From JAVBMU01 sp031552185 (GTDB lineage: Bacteria > Actinomycetota > Actinomycetes > Actinomycetales > Cellulomonadaceae), in the NCBI GenBank assembly GCA_031552185.1, contig JAVBMU010000033.1, positions 18,177-82,176 of the forward strand: DNA of 64,000 nucleotides. The letters run 5' to 3'. How positions within the stretch are numbered: position 1 is the first letter of the stretch; every line of letters begins with the position of its first letter. The notes below the pieces were generated by a model. The model was not told the origin of the DNA. It saw only the letters and a list, made by a program, of their open reading frames with translations, and did not search any database. This document shows positions 35,722-44,324 of this stretch, piece after piece. A program made the translations under genes and the position numbers.

Positions 35722-36245
35722 GTCGAGTCCCTGGGAGTGGTGTAGCGCCGACGTGACCTTCTGGCTGGTCAGGCGGTCAGGGCGAGGGGCTCGGTGGTTG
35801 CCAGCTGGCTGTCGGGGACGAGGGTGAGGCGGGAGCGGGTCAGGACGTCCAGGGCGAAGTAGCGGTGCCCTTCGGCCCATTCGTCGTGCTGTTCGGCCAG
35901 GGCGGCGCCGACCAGGCGGGTGATGGAGTCGCGGTCGGGGAAGATCCCGACGTCGTCGGTGCGGCGGCGGATCTCCTTGTTCAGGCGTTCGTTGGGGTTG
36001 TTCGACCAGATCTGGCGCCAGATCGTTTTGGGGAAGCTGGTGAACGCGAGCAGGTCGGGGCGGCGTCCAGGTGCTGCGCGACGGCTGGCAGCGCCGTGGC
36101 GACGTGGTCGAGGAGCTTGTCGAAGCAGGTCGCGACCACGGAGATCAGGGCGGCCTCGGCGCGCTTGCGTGAAGGATCACGCGGTGACCGCGCCATCGTC
36201 TACGACGACGACCACGGCCCCAGCGCTACACCACTCAGGGACGCC
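35722..36245 (-). mobile_element. Internally deleted IS256-family element with both ends
   Basis: GTCCCTGGGAGTGGTGTAGCG near 35727 and its inverted counterpart CGCTACACCACTCAGGGACG at 36224-36243 match except for a 2-nt gap, so they are probably the two terminal repeats of one element of about 525 bp. Between them, reading leftward, is only the C-terminal third of a transposase. A full IS256 element is about 1.3-1.5 kb, so most of the gene has been deleted. It forms the right border of the defence island. Confidence 0.75.
35769..36196 (-). pseudogene. IS256-family transposase, C-terminal fragment
   Basis: Read leftward, the frame shows RAEAALISVVATCFDKLLDHV, then after a frame change near 36059 LLAFTSFPKTIWRQIWSNNP, NERLNKEIRRRTDDVGIFPD and EQHDEWAEGHRYF, ending TEPLALTA. 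NP-x-E-R-L-N-K-E-I-R-R-R-T-D is the hallmark of IS256/mutator transposases and includes the last catalytic Glu. The N-terminal two thirds and the other catalytic residues are missing, and one frameshift is present. Confidence 0.85.
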
Positions 36246-36668
36246 ACTTGTCCATGACGCGGGCACCGGACTGTAGCACCGGCCGGAGTTCGTGCCGGTA
36301 CACAAGCTCGGTGACAAGGCCACCGCCGGCCGCCGGCACATGAAGCAGGGCTACCACCGGTTCACTCCAAAGGCGGGCCCGCCGCTCGATACGGGACGCA
36401 AGTACACGTCAGCGGCCACCTTGGCGCTGGAATCACGCGGCTCAGCGACGTGCGGCGTGACTCGTCCATCGACGGTCCTCCATCTCGTCGCACTTCCCGC
36501 GGACGGTGACGGCTCGGCGCGCCGCGAGGCGGTGCGCCGAGTCATCGCGTGGCTCCACGACCATCGCGCGTCTTCGATCGCTGCGACCCCGTGATCCGGC
36601 TGCTCGACGGGCGGTGGTCGAGTCGGCGGCTGGGCCGCTTCGGGTTGGGGTTTGGCTACCATCGCCGA
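36246..36668. other. Gap between the island and the HEAT-like gene
   Basis: About 420 bp. A 100-codon frame at 36292-36594 (PVHKLGDKATAGRRHMKQGY at its start) has no ribosome binding site or family resemblance I recognise and may be chance or debris. The right limit of the transferred DNA probably lies inside this stretch, because the base composition becomes strongly GC-rich again by 36.6 kb. Confidence 0.35.
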
Positions 36669-39221
36669 ATGGACCCTCTCGCCGGCCTCGACGCCCTGGA
36701 TTGGGCCGCGCTCAGCCACGCCTACGGCGACGCCACGGACACCCCGGGCCTGCTGCGCGACCTCGGCGGCCCGGATTGGGAGTCTGCGCTCGACGGCCTG
36801 GCGGCGTCGATCCTGCACCAGGGCACCGTCTACCCGGCGACCATTCCCGCCATCGCCTTTCTCGCCTCGATCGCAGGCGACGCAGCCGCACCGGGCCGTT
36901 GGGGCGCGTTGGCGTTCCTGACCGCCTACGCAGACTCGGTGGCGGCCGGATGGACCACGAACGCCCACTACCTGCCCGACGACACGGACATCGTCGCGTT
37001 CGATCGTGACGCCCGCGCAGCCCTGGCGAGCGCCGCCCAGGCCGTGGTGCGGCTCCTGCTGCCCGACGCCGACGCCGAGGTCCGGGCGCAGACCGCGCGC
37101 CTGCTCACCCGGGTTCCCGACCTGCCCTCCGGCGCCGAGGCGGCGTTGCATGCCGCGCTCGACGCGGAGACCGAGGACGACGTCGTCGTTGCGCTGGCCG
37201 CCGCGCTGTCCGCCCATGGCCGGTTGTCCGACGACGAGCGGGCCGGGCTCGCCGCCGGCTCGCCCCGGGTGCGTTTCGCCGTCGCGTGGTTGGCGGCACG
37301 GGCCGGCGACGTCGCCGCGAACGTTGAGCAACTCGGGTCGCTGTGGGAGTCGGAGGCCGCGGCCCTCGAGGCGTCGGGGACCTGCGGCGACGCCGTCGCC
37401 ACCCTCGTCGGGACGCTCGGGACGAGGTCCCTGCCGGTTCTTGATCGGTTGGCCGACGGCGGCGGCGTGCAGTCGCTGCACGCGGCGATTCTCGGCTACA
37501 CGACCGTTTTCCGCGGATGGCGGAGCGGGCTCCAGCCGGCCGTGGCCGGCCTGGTCCGGCTCGCGGCCCGGTTCGCCGACGACGACCAGATCCGGCGGAC
37601 CGACGCCTGCCCTACTCACCAAACCGCCGAGGCCATCCAGGCCGGCCAAGCCGACGAGGACGCCGGGCAGCCGGATCTGCGGGTGGCGCTCGTCCACTCG
37701 CTGAGCGAGGCCGTGCCCGGCGTCCGGAGCGACGCCGCCGCGCTCGCCCGGCTGTGCGATGCCCTGGACGGTCTGGCCCGCACTGCGCCGGCCCCCGTCC
37801 ACCCGGCGCCGTCGGCGCAGGTGCGCCGAGGCCGGCTGGAGTCGCTCCGCGTGGACGTGCGGGCCGACGCCGCGGTCGGCCTGTTGCGGGCCGGTGACCC
37901 TCGGTGGGCCGGTTGGGTCATCGCCGTTCGCGATGCGACCGACGGCAAGCACCCAACCGCCGTGCCCGCCGCCCGCACGGGCAGCTCGCGGATGCCGCTG
38001 TCGGCCGCGGTTGAGCAGGAATTGCGGGCGGCGAACTCGGGGGAGACGAACCCGGGGGAGACGAACCCGGGGGAGAGGCCGGCCTGCGCGGCGAGCCCGG
38101 GAGATGCGAGCCCGGTGGAAACGCCGGCCCGCGCGGCGTTGACGGTGGCCACGCACGGTCCGGCGTGGATCGGGGTGATTGCCGCCCTGCCGGACGACAT
38201 CGGCCGAACCGCCACCGAAGCGGTGGTCGAGGCGATCCCGGCCGGCCTCGGCCAGGCCGCCCGGCTCCTGGTGCGGTGGGATGTCACGTCGGCCGCAGAC
38301 GCGTTGCGGCGCGCGAGTCTCTCGACGCTAGGCGGCGACAACGAGGCGTGGAAGGCGGCGGAAATCGCGTGGGCGCGCGCCGCGGCCGGCGTCCTCGCCC
38401 GCCAACCTGTCATGGTTGCCGCCGCGTTCACGCCGCTGCCGAGCTACGGCAAGCGGGAGGCGCTTGAGATGTGGTGGCTCGCGCCGTCGAGCCTGCTCGA
38501 CGACGCCTGCGCCGACCTGATCCGGCCCGGCGCGGCCACCTCGTACCCCAATCGGGACGCCCAGATCGCGGCCGCCGGAATCCTGCTCGAGCGAGGCAGG
38601 GAGCGCGTCAAGGAACAGGCTTGGCGGACGCTCGTCGGCATCATCGATGCCGGCGGCGAGCCGATGGGCGACGCGATCACGATGGCGCGTTCGTACCTGG
38701 ACGCCGCGGCGCCGACCGTGGCCGCCGCCCGGAGTTCGACGTTGACCGCGCTCCTCGCGGACATTGCGCTCGCGGGGCGTTCGTCGTTCCTCGGTGAGGA
38801 CCCGGCGGCCTCGCTGCGCGCCGCGCAAGCGCTACTCGACCTCGGCGCCGCGGACCGCAGCACCGTCGAGTCCGGGACCGCCAGCCCTGGCACCGCCGAA
38901 TCCGGCGCCGCGCGCAGCACCGTCGAGTCCGGCGGCGGCCGCCGCCGCGCGATCGTCACGATGGCGCTCGCGACGCTGCGTCGGGCTTCGACGGAGTACG
39001 ACGGCGCCTCCTACGCGCCGTTGGCCTGTTCCGTGCTGGCCGCGGCGGCCGCGGGCGATGCGGAATCGACCCGGGCGGCCCAGGACCTGCTGACGACGCT
39101 CGTCGAGGCGGACGCACGCCTCTCCGCCAACCTGGAGTCCGACACCGTCGCGAACGACGTCGCCTTCCTGGCCGCCGCCCGACGAGCGTCGGCCATGCTC
39201 AGCGGTGCACGTCCCGACTGA
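36669..39221 (+). CDS. Large HEAT-repeat-like protein
   Basis: The 850-residue protein consists almost wholly of Ala/Leu-rich helices in a pattern like HEAT or armadillo repeats (EAALHAALDAETEDDVVVAL, then similar helical pairs). Proteins of this type occur widely in actinobacteria, often as unannotated scaffolds. I see no catalytic motif or membrane segment. Two low-complexity linkers stand out: a GETNP repeat near residue 460 (15-bp units in DNA) and a STVESG repeat near 730. ATG 36669 was chosen as the start because the upstream in-frame stretch is Arg-rich and unlike the rest. It converges on the acetyltransferase with a 23-bp overlap. Confidence 0.75.
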   Translation: MDPLAGLDALDWAALSHAYGDATDTPGLLRDLGGPDWESALDGLAASILHQGTVYPATIPAIAFLASIAGDAAAPGRWGALAFLTAYADSVAAGWTTNAHYLPDDTDIVAFDRDARAALASAAQAVVRLLLPDADAEVRAQTARLLTRVPDLPSGAEAALHAALDAETEDDVVVALAAALSAHGRLSDDERAGLAAGSPRVRFAVAWLAARAGDVAANVEQLGSLWESEAAALEASGTCGDAVATLVGTLGTRSLPVLDRLADGGGVQSLHAAILGYTTVFRGWRSGLQPAVAGLVRLAARFADDDQIRRTDACPTHQTAEAIQAGQADEDAGQPDLRVALVHSLSEAVPGVRSDAAALARLCDALDGLARTAPAPVHPAPSAQVRRGRLESLRVDVRADAAVGLLRAGDPRWAGWVIAVRDATDGKHPTAVPAARTGSSRMPLSAAVEQELRAANSGETNPGETNPGERPACAASPGDASPVETPARAALTVATHGPAWIGVIAALPDDIGRTATEAVVEAIPAGLGQAARLLVRWDVTSAADALRRASLSTLGGDNEAWKAAEIAWARAAAGVLARQPVMVAAAFTPLPSYGKREALEMWWLAPSSLLDDACADLIRPGAATSYPNRDAQIAAAGILLERGRERVKEQAWRTLVGIIDAGGEPMGDAITMARSYLDAAAPTVAAARSSTLTALLADIALAGRSSFLGEDPAASLRAAQALLDLGAADRSTVESGTASPGTAESGAARSTVESGGGRRRAIVTMALATLRRASTEYDGASYAPLACSVLAAAAAGDAESTRAAQDLLTTLVEADARLSANLESDTVANDVAFLAAARRASAMLSGARPD

Positions 39222-39819
39222 TCGGCACCTGGCGGCGCCAATGCCAGAGGTCGCCGTCGTCCGGGTCGGTGACCGTGCCCAGCAGGGCGAAACCGGACTT
39301 TCGCAGCACCGCGGTCGAGGCGTTCTCCTGGGCCAGGGTGTGCGCGTCCACCGCGGAGACCGGCGCCAGGGCGCGCGCCCGCTCGACCAGCAGCCCGGCG
39401 AACGCCGTGGCGTAGCCCCGCCCCCGCAGGGCCGGCGCGATCTCGTAGCCGATCTCGGCGACGCCGTCCGCGGGCGGACCCTTGAACCCGCCGGACCCCA
39501 CCAGGGTGCCGCCGCCCGCGCGCCCTTCGGCGGTGGTGGTGGTGCCGGTGCCGGTGCCCCGTTCAGGGCCGGTGCCGTGGGGACCGACGTCGAGCCCGGC
39601 GTCGGCGTCGAGGAAGAAGTACGTCCACCAGTCGGCCTCGGCCGGCCGGGTCTCGAGAACGTCCTGGACGTATGTCAGGCCCTCGGGAAATTCCGGCCAG
39701 CCTGCGGGGATCGCGACGCCGAGCGCCGCGCCCAAAGGGTCGGGACCGCTGGTCGCCGCGCGGAGGAGGTCCGGTGTCGCCACGACCAGGCGCAGGTTGG
39801 CGGCGTCGTCGAGGATCAT
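39199..39819 (-). CDS. GNAT family N-acetyltransferase
   Basis: The 206-residue protein has the RimJ/RimL-like GNAT layout: LVGSGGFKGPPADGVAEIGYEI, then the acetyl-CoA pyrophosphate loop region APALRGRGYATAFAGLL (R-G-x-G-Y-A-T), and AQENASTAVLRKSGF near the end. Such enzymes transfer acetyl from acetyl-CoA to an amine, and the substrate here is unknown. A Gly/Thr-rich insertion lies between about residues 85 and 105. The start is the ATG at 39817-39819 on the minus strand; the 3' end overlaps the HEAT-like gene. Confidence 0.85.
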   Translation of the reverse strand: MILDDAANLRLVVATPDLLRAATSGPDPLGAALGVAIPAGWPEFPEGLTYVQDVLETRPAEADWWTYFFLDADAGLDVGPHGTGPERGTGTGTTTTAEGRAGGGTLVGSGGFKGPPADGVAEIGYEIAPALRGRGYATAFAGLLVERARALAPVSAVDAHTLAQENASTAVLRKSGFALLGTVTDPDDGDLWHWRRQVPISRDVHR

Positions 39820-39900
39820 GCCCCGACCCTATTCCTGCCGCGGAACCGTCGGCGGCGGCGCCGGCCGCGGTCGGCATCGAAAAGCCGTGAATGGGTCTGC

Positions 39901-40142
39901 CGAGTCAGTACCGGGTGCCGCCAGTCAGTACCCTGCGCGCCGAGTCAGAACCCAGGGACGGCCCGGTGCCCGTTTCCCGGCACTTTCAGTACTGACTCGC
40001 CGCGCAGGGTACTGACTCGACGCGCAGGGTACTGACTCGACGCGCAGGGTACTGACTCGGCGCGCAGGGTACTGACTCGACGCGCAGGGTACTGACTCGG
40101 CGCGCAGGGTACTGACTCGGCGCGCAGGGTACTGACTCGGCG
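39901..40142. repeat. 20-bp tandem repeat array with inverted outlying copies
   Basis: From about 39991 to 40140 the unit CGCGCAGGGTACTGACTCGG recurs with a strict 20-bp period, seven full copies from 40001 plus a partial first one. Only the last base changes between A, G and C. At 39901-39950 there are two or three copies in the opposite orientation (AGTCAGTACCCTGCGCG), so the region can fold back on itself. It lies between the divergent acetyltransferase and kinase-fold genes. A degenerate relative (GGTCAGTACCTGGG) occurs near 44253. Confidence 0.95.
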
Positions 40143-40259
40143 TAGGCGCCGGTGCCGGCTCAGGTCGCCAGGGTGGATAGCATTCGTCGCGAGGCGACGC
40201 GGGCCGGACACGGGATTGCGGCCGTCGCGGAGCAGTTGACGGGCACGGAAGGGGGCGAG

Positions 40260-41222
40260 ATGGACCGGGCGTCGCGAGCCTGGGCAGGCGCGGCCGAGCG
40301 GGGTCCCGCCGAGCCCGCCGCGGCAGGCAGCGACCGCGCGGGCAACCACTTCGACGACTGGGTGAGCGACCTCATCGCCCGCGTCCGGCCCGACGACGAC
40401 GGTCGGCCCCTCGTTCGATTCCGGCCCTCCGGCGACGAGCGGGACAGCGCCGAGATCCTGCGTCGCGGCTCGGTGGTGGTCAAGCTCCACGCGCGACGCA
40501 TCGATCCGGGCGAGCTCGGGGCACGGTTGGCTGCGCAGCGGGCGCCCGCCGTGGCGGAGTTCTGGGTTCAGCCGCTGTCGGCGGCGATCGCCGTGGCGCC
40601 GGACGGGCGGGCGGCGACGGTGTGGCCCCGGGTCGAGCCGCTCGACCCGGCCGAGCCGGCGCCCTGGGCGGAGGCCGGCCGGCTGCTGGCGGAGTTGCAC
40701 CGGGCACCGGTCGCCGCCGGCCCGCCGCACGGCGGCCCGGCCCGGCTGCGGCGGGCGGTCGCCGGGCTGCGCCGGCTTGGGCGGGCTGACGTGGCCTGGC
40801 TGGTCGACCTCGGGGAGTGCCTGCTGCGCGAGGAGTCGCGCGTCGCGCCCGCGCCCGTCACCTGGGTGCACGGCGACTTCCACCTCGGGCAACTCGCTCG
40901 CCCGAGCGCGGACGGGCGCCTGCTGCTGCTGGATTGCGACGACTTCGGCGTCGGCGACCCCGCCTGGGATCTGGGGCGTCCTGCGGGCTACTGGGCGTCG
41001 GGTCTGCTGCCCGACGACGCGTGGTCGGCCTTTCTGGCCGCCTACCGGGGGGCGGGCGGTCGGGGAGTTCCGCAGGTGGGTGACCCGTGGCCCGCGCTGG
41101 ACCTGCCGGCTCGGGCGGCGGTGGTCGTCGCGGCGGCGCGGGAACTCCGCCGCGACCCCGGCGGGCCGCCGGCCGCCGCATTATTGGCTACCTGTCGACA
41201 GATGAGAAGGTATGTCTCATGA
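40260..41222 (+). CDS. Phosphotransferase/kinase-fold protein (aminoglycoside phosphotransferase family)
   Basis: The 320-residue protein has the Brenner-type catalytic loop VHGDFHLGQL near residue 203 and the metal-binding LLLDCDDFGVGDPAWDLGR near 222. The last residue of the HGDxxxxN motif is Gln, as in maltokinase-like members, so a small-molecule kinase of that branch is possible; the substrate is not evident. The start at ATG 40260 follows GGAAGGGGGCGAG. The longer frame from 40152 adds residues partly encoded close to the repeat array and is less likely. The stop overlaps the next ATG by 4 bp. Confidence 0.75.
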   Translation: MDRASRAWAGAAERGPAEPAAAGSDRAGNHFDDWVSDLIARVRPDDDGRPLVRFRPSGDERDSAEILRRGSVVVKLHARRIDPGELGARLAAQRAPAVAEFWVQPLSAAIAVAPDGRAATVWPRVEPLDPAEPAPWAEAGRLLAELHRAPVAAGPPHGGPARLRRAVAGLRRLGRADVAWLVDLGECLLREESRVAPAPVTWVHGDFHLGQLARPSADGRLLLLDCDDFGVGDPAWDLGRPAGYWASGLLPDDAWSAFLAAYRGAGGRGVPQVGDPWPALDLPARAAVVVAAARELRRDPGGPPAAALLATCRQMRRYVS

Positions 41223-41545
41223 GCCAACCTCCCAGCGACACGCCCGCGTACCAGCCCTATGGCAGCCCGCCGCCGGCCGCAAACACCCTGGTCTGTCCCA
41301 AGTGCCGCGCGCAGATGCGCACCTACGAGCGCAACGGCGTTCACCTGGAGCAGTGCGACGGCTGCCGGGGCGTCTTCCTCGACTACGGCGAACTCGAGCA
41401 CCTGACCGCGATGGAGGCCCGGATGGTTCAGCCGCCGCCGACGCCCCAGTACGGCGCCGACCCCGGCTACGGGCCCGCCTGGGGGCACAAGGGCGGGAAG
41501 GGCTACCGCCGCGGCGGCTTCTCCGGACTGTTCTTCTCGAGCTGA
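41219..41545 (+). CDS. Small TFIIB-type zinc-ribbon protein
   Basis: The 108-residue protein has a proline-rich N-terminus, a zinc ribbon CPKCRAQM ... EQCDGCRGVFLDYGELEHL (residues about 26-63), and a Gly/Tyr/Lys-rich tail ending GGFSGLFFSS. Such zf-TFIIB proteins are common and largely uncharacterised in bacteria. It is coupled to the upstream kinase-fold gene by ATGA overlap, so the two may act together. Confidence 0.85.
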   Translation: MSQPPSDTPAYQPYGSPPPAANTLVCPKCRAQMRTYERNGVHLEQCDGCRGVFLDYGELEHLTAMEARMVQPPPTPQYGADPGYGPAWGHKGGKGYRRGGFSGLFFSS

Positions 41546-41813
41546 CCGCTCCGGACGGGGCGGGGGCGCCGCGGGGTCCCCGTGGTGGCGGACGGCTCAG
41601 GAGCCGGCTCGCCGGTCGCTTCGCGACGGCGTGAGCCGGCGCCCCGAGACGGTTGACGCCCCCGCTCCGTCTGCGGGTCGCCGCCGGACGCGGCGCAGCA
41701 CCTGCGTCGTCGCGGGTGCAAACCATCGCGGGACGTCGTACACCGGCTCGGCGAACCAGACGTCGCGGGAGCGTCGCTCCTTGGCGAGGCGCCGGGCCCG
41801 ACCTGCGGTCGGC
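41546..41813. other. Convergent gap with long imperfect hairpin
   Basis: At 41603-41640 an imperfect inverted repeat (GCCGGCTC plus GCCGGTCGC against GCGACGGC plus GAGCCGGC, loop TTC) lies between the convergent zinc-ribbon and DUF2200 genes and may end both transcripts. A minus-strand frame over about 41620-41810 (KERRSRDVWFAEPVYDVPRW) looks protein-like but has no ATG or GTG start, so I do not call a gene. Confidence 0.5.
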
Positions 41814-42185
41814 TCAGCGCGCCGCCGGCTCGGTGCTGCCCCGCAGGATCGCCGTCATCTTCTTGCCCTTGGCCAGTTCGTCGATGAGCTTGTCCAGGTA
41901 GCGGATCTGCTGCATGAGCGGGTCCTCGATGTTCTCCACCCGGTAGCCGCAGATGACGCCCGTGATCAGTGCGGCGTTGGGGTTCATGGCTGGGGCGTCG
42001 GCGAAAAAGGTCCGCAGGTCCACCTCCGTGGCGATGACCCGGGCCAGGCCGGCGTCGTCGTAGCCGGTCAGCCAATGGATGATCGCGTCGACCTCGTCCC
42101 GGCTGCGGCCCTTGCGCTCGGCCTTGGTCACGTAGTGCGGGTAGATGCTCGCGAAGCTGGTGGTGAAGATCCGGTGTTCGGCCAT
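41814..42185 (-). CDS. DUF2200 family protein
   Basis: The 123-residue protein begins MAEHRIFTTSFASIYPHYVT and continues KAERKGRSRDEVDAIIHWLTGYD, the characteristic DUF2200 pattern. It ends with IRYLDKLIDELAKGKKM and a short tail. It is soluble, without membrane segments, and of unknown function; family members are typically about 115-120 residues. The start is the ATG at 42183-42185, preceded on the minus strand by GGAGGAGACGCG. It is transcribed divergently from the ABC transporter. Confidence 0.88.
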   Translation of the reverse strand: MAEHRIFTTSFASIYPHYVTKAERKGRSRDEVDAIIHWLTGYDDAGLARVIATEVDLRTFFADAPAMNPNAALITGVICGYRVENIEDPLMQQIRYLDKLIDELAKGKKMTAILRGSTEPAAR

Positions 42186-42363
42186 GTCGCGTCTCCTCCA
42201 GTGGTCCCCCTGACGCCCGCGCGTCATCTCGGGCGAGTGTCTCACGGTGCGTCGCGCGCTTCGAGGCCCGACCGCCGTCGGTGCGTGAGCGTTCCGGGCG
42301 AAAACGCTCGGCGCTCGGGCTACCCTCTGCGGTGGCACCGCAGATCCCGGAAGTTGGTCCCGC

Positions 42364-44241
42364 ATGCGTTCGATTCTTCGCATTCTGTCCTCCGCGCGGC
42401 AGTTCTGGCCGTTGTACGTGGGGATCGTGGTGTGCTCTGCGCTCGTCACGGCGACGGGGCTGCTGACGCCGTTCATCATCAAGGCGGCGACCGACGCCAT
42501 CGTCGGCGCGCGCAACGGGACGGGCAGCGCGACGGTCTCCACCGTGGTCCTGCTGGCCGTGGCGCTCCTGGTCACCGAGTTGGTCAATACGCTGATCGTG
42601 AACGTGGGCGGGTACCTCGGCGACATGATGGCGGTCCGGCTTCGCACGCAATTGTCGTCGCGATATTTCGAGAAGCTGCTCAGCCTGCCGCAGCGGTATT
42701 TCGACAACGAGTTGACCGGCACCGTGATCAATCGCCTCTCGCGTTCGATCACCGAGGTGACCAGCTTCCTGAACATGTTCGCGAACAACTTTTTCCCGAT
42801 GCTGCTCTCGGTCGCCGCGATCGAGGTGATCGTTGCCTTCTACTATTGGCCGCTGGCCCTGCTCCTCGCGGTGATCTACCCGCTGTTCACGTGGCTGACC
42901 GCCCGCACCTCGGTGCGGTGGCAGGAACTCGAGGGGAAGAAGAACCACGAGTACGACGTCGCGGGCGGGCGGTTCGCCGAGTCGGTCGGCCAGGTCCGGG
43001 TGGTCAAGAGCTTCGTCCAGGAGGCCCGGGAATTGCGGCTGTTCCGGGCCCGGTTCGACGCCGCGGTGGACTTGACCTCGACCCAGTCCCGGTATTGGCA
43101 CCGGATGGACGTGTCGCGCCGGGCGGGGCTGAACGCGATCTTCTTCGGCGTCTTCGCGATCATCTTTGTGCGCACCATGCAGGGCCATTTCTCGATCGGC
43201 GTCATGGTGCTGCTCATCCAGCTCGTCGCGATGGCGCGCCAGCCGGTGTTCGGGATGAGCTTCCTGGTGGACAGCGTCCAGCGGGCGATCGCCAATTCGA
43301 AGGACTACTTCGCGGTGATGAGCGAGGAGCCCGAGCCGGGCGCGGTGCTCGCGGCGGAGCCGGCGGTCGGCGTTGCCGCCCAAGTGGGGGAGACCGGCGG
43401 CGTGGCCGAGGTCCGGGCCGCCGCCGACTCGAGGGACGACGGCGACGGCGGGCCGGCCGGGCGCGGGCCGGAGATCATGTTCGAGTCCGTGAGCTTCGGT
43501 TACGGCACCTCGGGGGAGGTGCTGCGTGAGGTCGATTTCACGGTGCCGGCGGGCCGCCGCGTCGCGCTGGTCTCGGAGAGCGGCGGAGGCAAGACGACGC
43601 TGGTCAGCCTGCTGCTGCGGCTCTACCGGGCGGACGCGGGCCGGATCCGGATTGCCGGCCGGGAGATCGAAGACTGGCCGCTCGCGGACTTGCGCGGCGC
43701 CGTCGGCGTCGTCTTCCAGGACCCGTCGCTGTTCTCCGGGACGATCGCGGAGAACATCGCCTACGGGCGGCCGGAGGCGACCGAGGAGGAGATCCGCGCG
43801 GCCGCCCACAAGGCCCACGCGCACGAGTTCATCTCGCGCTTCGACGATGGCTACGCGGCGCACATCGGCGAGCGCGGGCTCAAACTCTCGGGCGGGCAGA
43901 AGCAGCGCATCGCCATCGCCCGGGCGATCTGTAAGGACGCCCCGGTTCTGGTGCTGGACGAGGCCACGAGTTCGCTCGACTCGCGGTCCGAGCGGCTGGT
44001 CCACGACGGGCTGGAGAACCTGATGGCGGGGCGAACCACGCTGATCATCGCGCACCGCCTCTCGACGATCGCCTCGGTGGACCGGATCGTCACACTGCGC
44101 GACGGCCGGGTGGACGAGGTCGGTCCGCCGGCCGAACTCGCCGAGAGCGGCGGAATCTACGCGGAACTGCTGGCGCTGCAGGCATCGGCGTCGAAGCGCG
44201 ACCGCAAGCGAATGCAGCAGCGGTTCGACATCCGGGTGTAG
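42364..44241 (+). CDS. ABC exporter, fused membrane and ATPase domains
   Basis: The 625-residue half-transporter has six membrane helices in about residues 15-310. A linker of about 40 residues rich in Ala, Gly and Asp follows, then an ATPase: Walker A SESGGGKTT (near 403, Ser replacing the first Gly), Q-loop FQDPSLFS, signature LSGGQKQR (near 508) and Walker B VLVLDEATSSLD (near 529). It probably works as a homodimer exporting lipids, drugs or peptides; the substrate is not deducible. ATG start, single-gene unit. Confidence 0.9.
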   Translation: MRSILRILSSARQFWPLYVGIVVCSALVTATGLLTPFIIKAATDAIVGARNGTGSATVSTVVLLAVALLVTELVNTLIVNVGGYLGDMMAVRLRTQLSSRYFEKLLSLPQRYFDNELTGTVINRLSRSITEVTSFLNMFANNFFPMLLSVAAIEVIVAFYYWPLALLLAVIYPLFTWLTARTSVRWQELEGKKNHEYDVAGGRFAESVGQVRVVKSFVQEARELRLFRARFDAAVDLTSTQSRYWHRMDVSRRAGLNAIFFGVFAIIFVRTMQGHFSIGVMVLLIQLVAMARQPVFGMSFLVDSVQRAIANSKDYFAVMSEEPEPGAVLAAEPAVGVAAQVGETGGVAEVRAAADSRDDGDGGPAGRGPEIMFESVSFGYGTSGEVLREVDFTVPAGRRVALVSESGGGKTTLVSLLLRLYRADAGRIRIAGREIEDWPLADLRGAVGVVFQDPSLFSGTIAENIAYGRPEATEEEIRAAAHKAHAHEFISRFDDGYAAHIGERGLKLSGGQKQRIAIARAICKDAPVLVLDEATSSLDSRSERLVHDGLENLMAGRTTLIIAHRLSTIASVDRIVTLRDGRVDEVGPPAELAESGGIYAELLALQASASKRDRKRMQQRFDIRV

Positions 44242-44297
44242 GAGGTCGGCGGGTCAGTACCTGGGCTCGCGAGTCCCACGGGTCTCGTTGCCCGACG

Positions 44298-44315
44298 GAT
44301 ACCCTGGGGGGTATC
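44298..44315 (+). promoter_or_regulatory. CsoR/CstR-type operator overlapping a -10 element
   Basis: GATACCCTGGGGGGTATC is an inverted repeat with 7-bp arms around a 4-bp centre. It matches the ATACCC-n-GGGTAT pattern bound by CsoR/CstR repressors. It lies 9 bp upstream of the oxidoreductase ATG and contains TACCCT, a TANNNT -10 candidate, so repressor binding would block RNA polymerase. The repressor is encoded two genes downstream boundaries away, at 46031. Confidence 0.8.
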
Positions 44316-44324
44316 ATCGGAGTC

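Noticed and set aside
35720..35735. Right attachment site copying the tRNA-Ala 3' end (GGTCGAGTCCC)
   Set aside because: Only about 11 bases resemble the T arm, and this sequence is better explained as part of an IS256 terminal repeat.
36292..36594. 100-codon frame right of the island
   Set aside because: No site or homology seen; could be chance in GC-rich DNA.
39991..40140. CRISPR array
   Set aside because: The 20-bp units are directly adjacent with no variable spacers and no cas genes are nearby, so this is a simple tandem array.
41620..41810. Small minus-strand protein (KERRSRDVWFAEPVYDVPRW)
   Set aside because: It looks protein-like but lacks any ATG, GTG or TTG start at a sensible place and overlaps a hairpin; may be a decayed gene.
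41503..44055. 850-codon minus-strand frame
   Set aside because: It overlaps the ABC transporter and DUF2200 genes in another frame, is His/Arg/Asp-rich and has no family resemblance.
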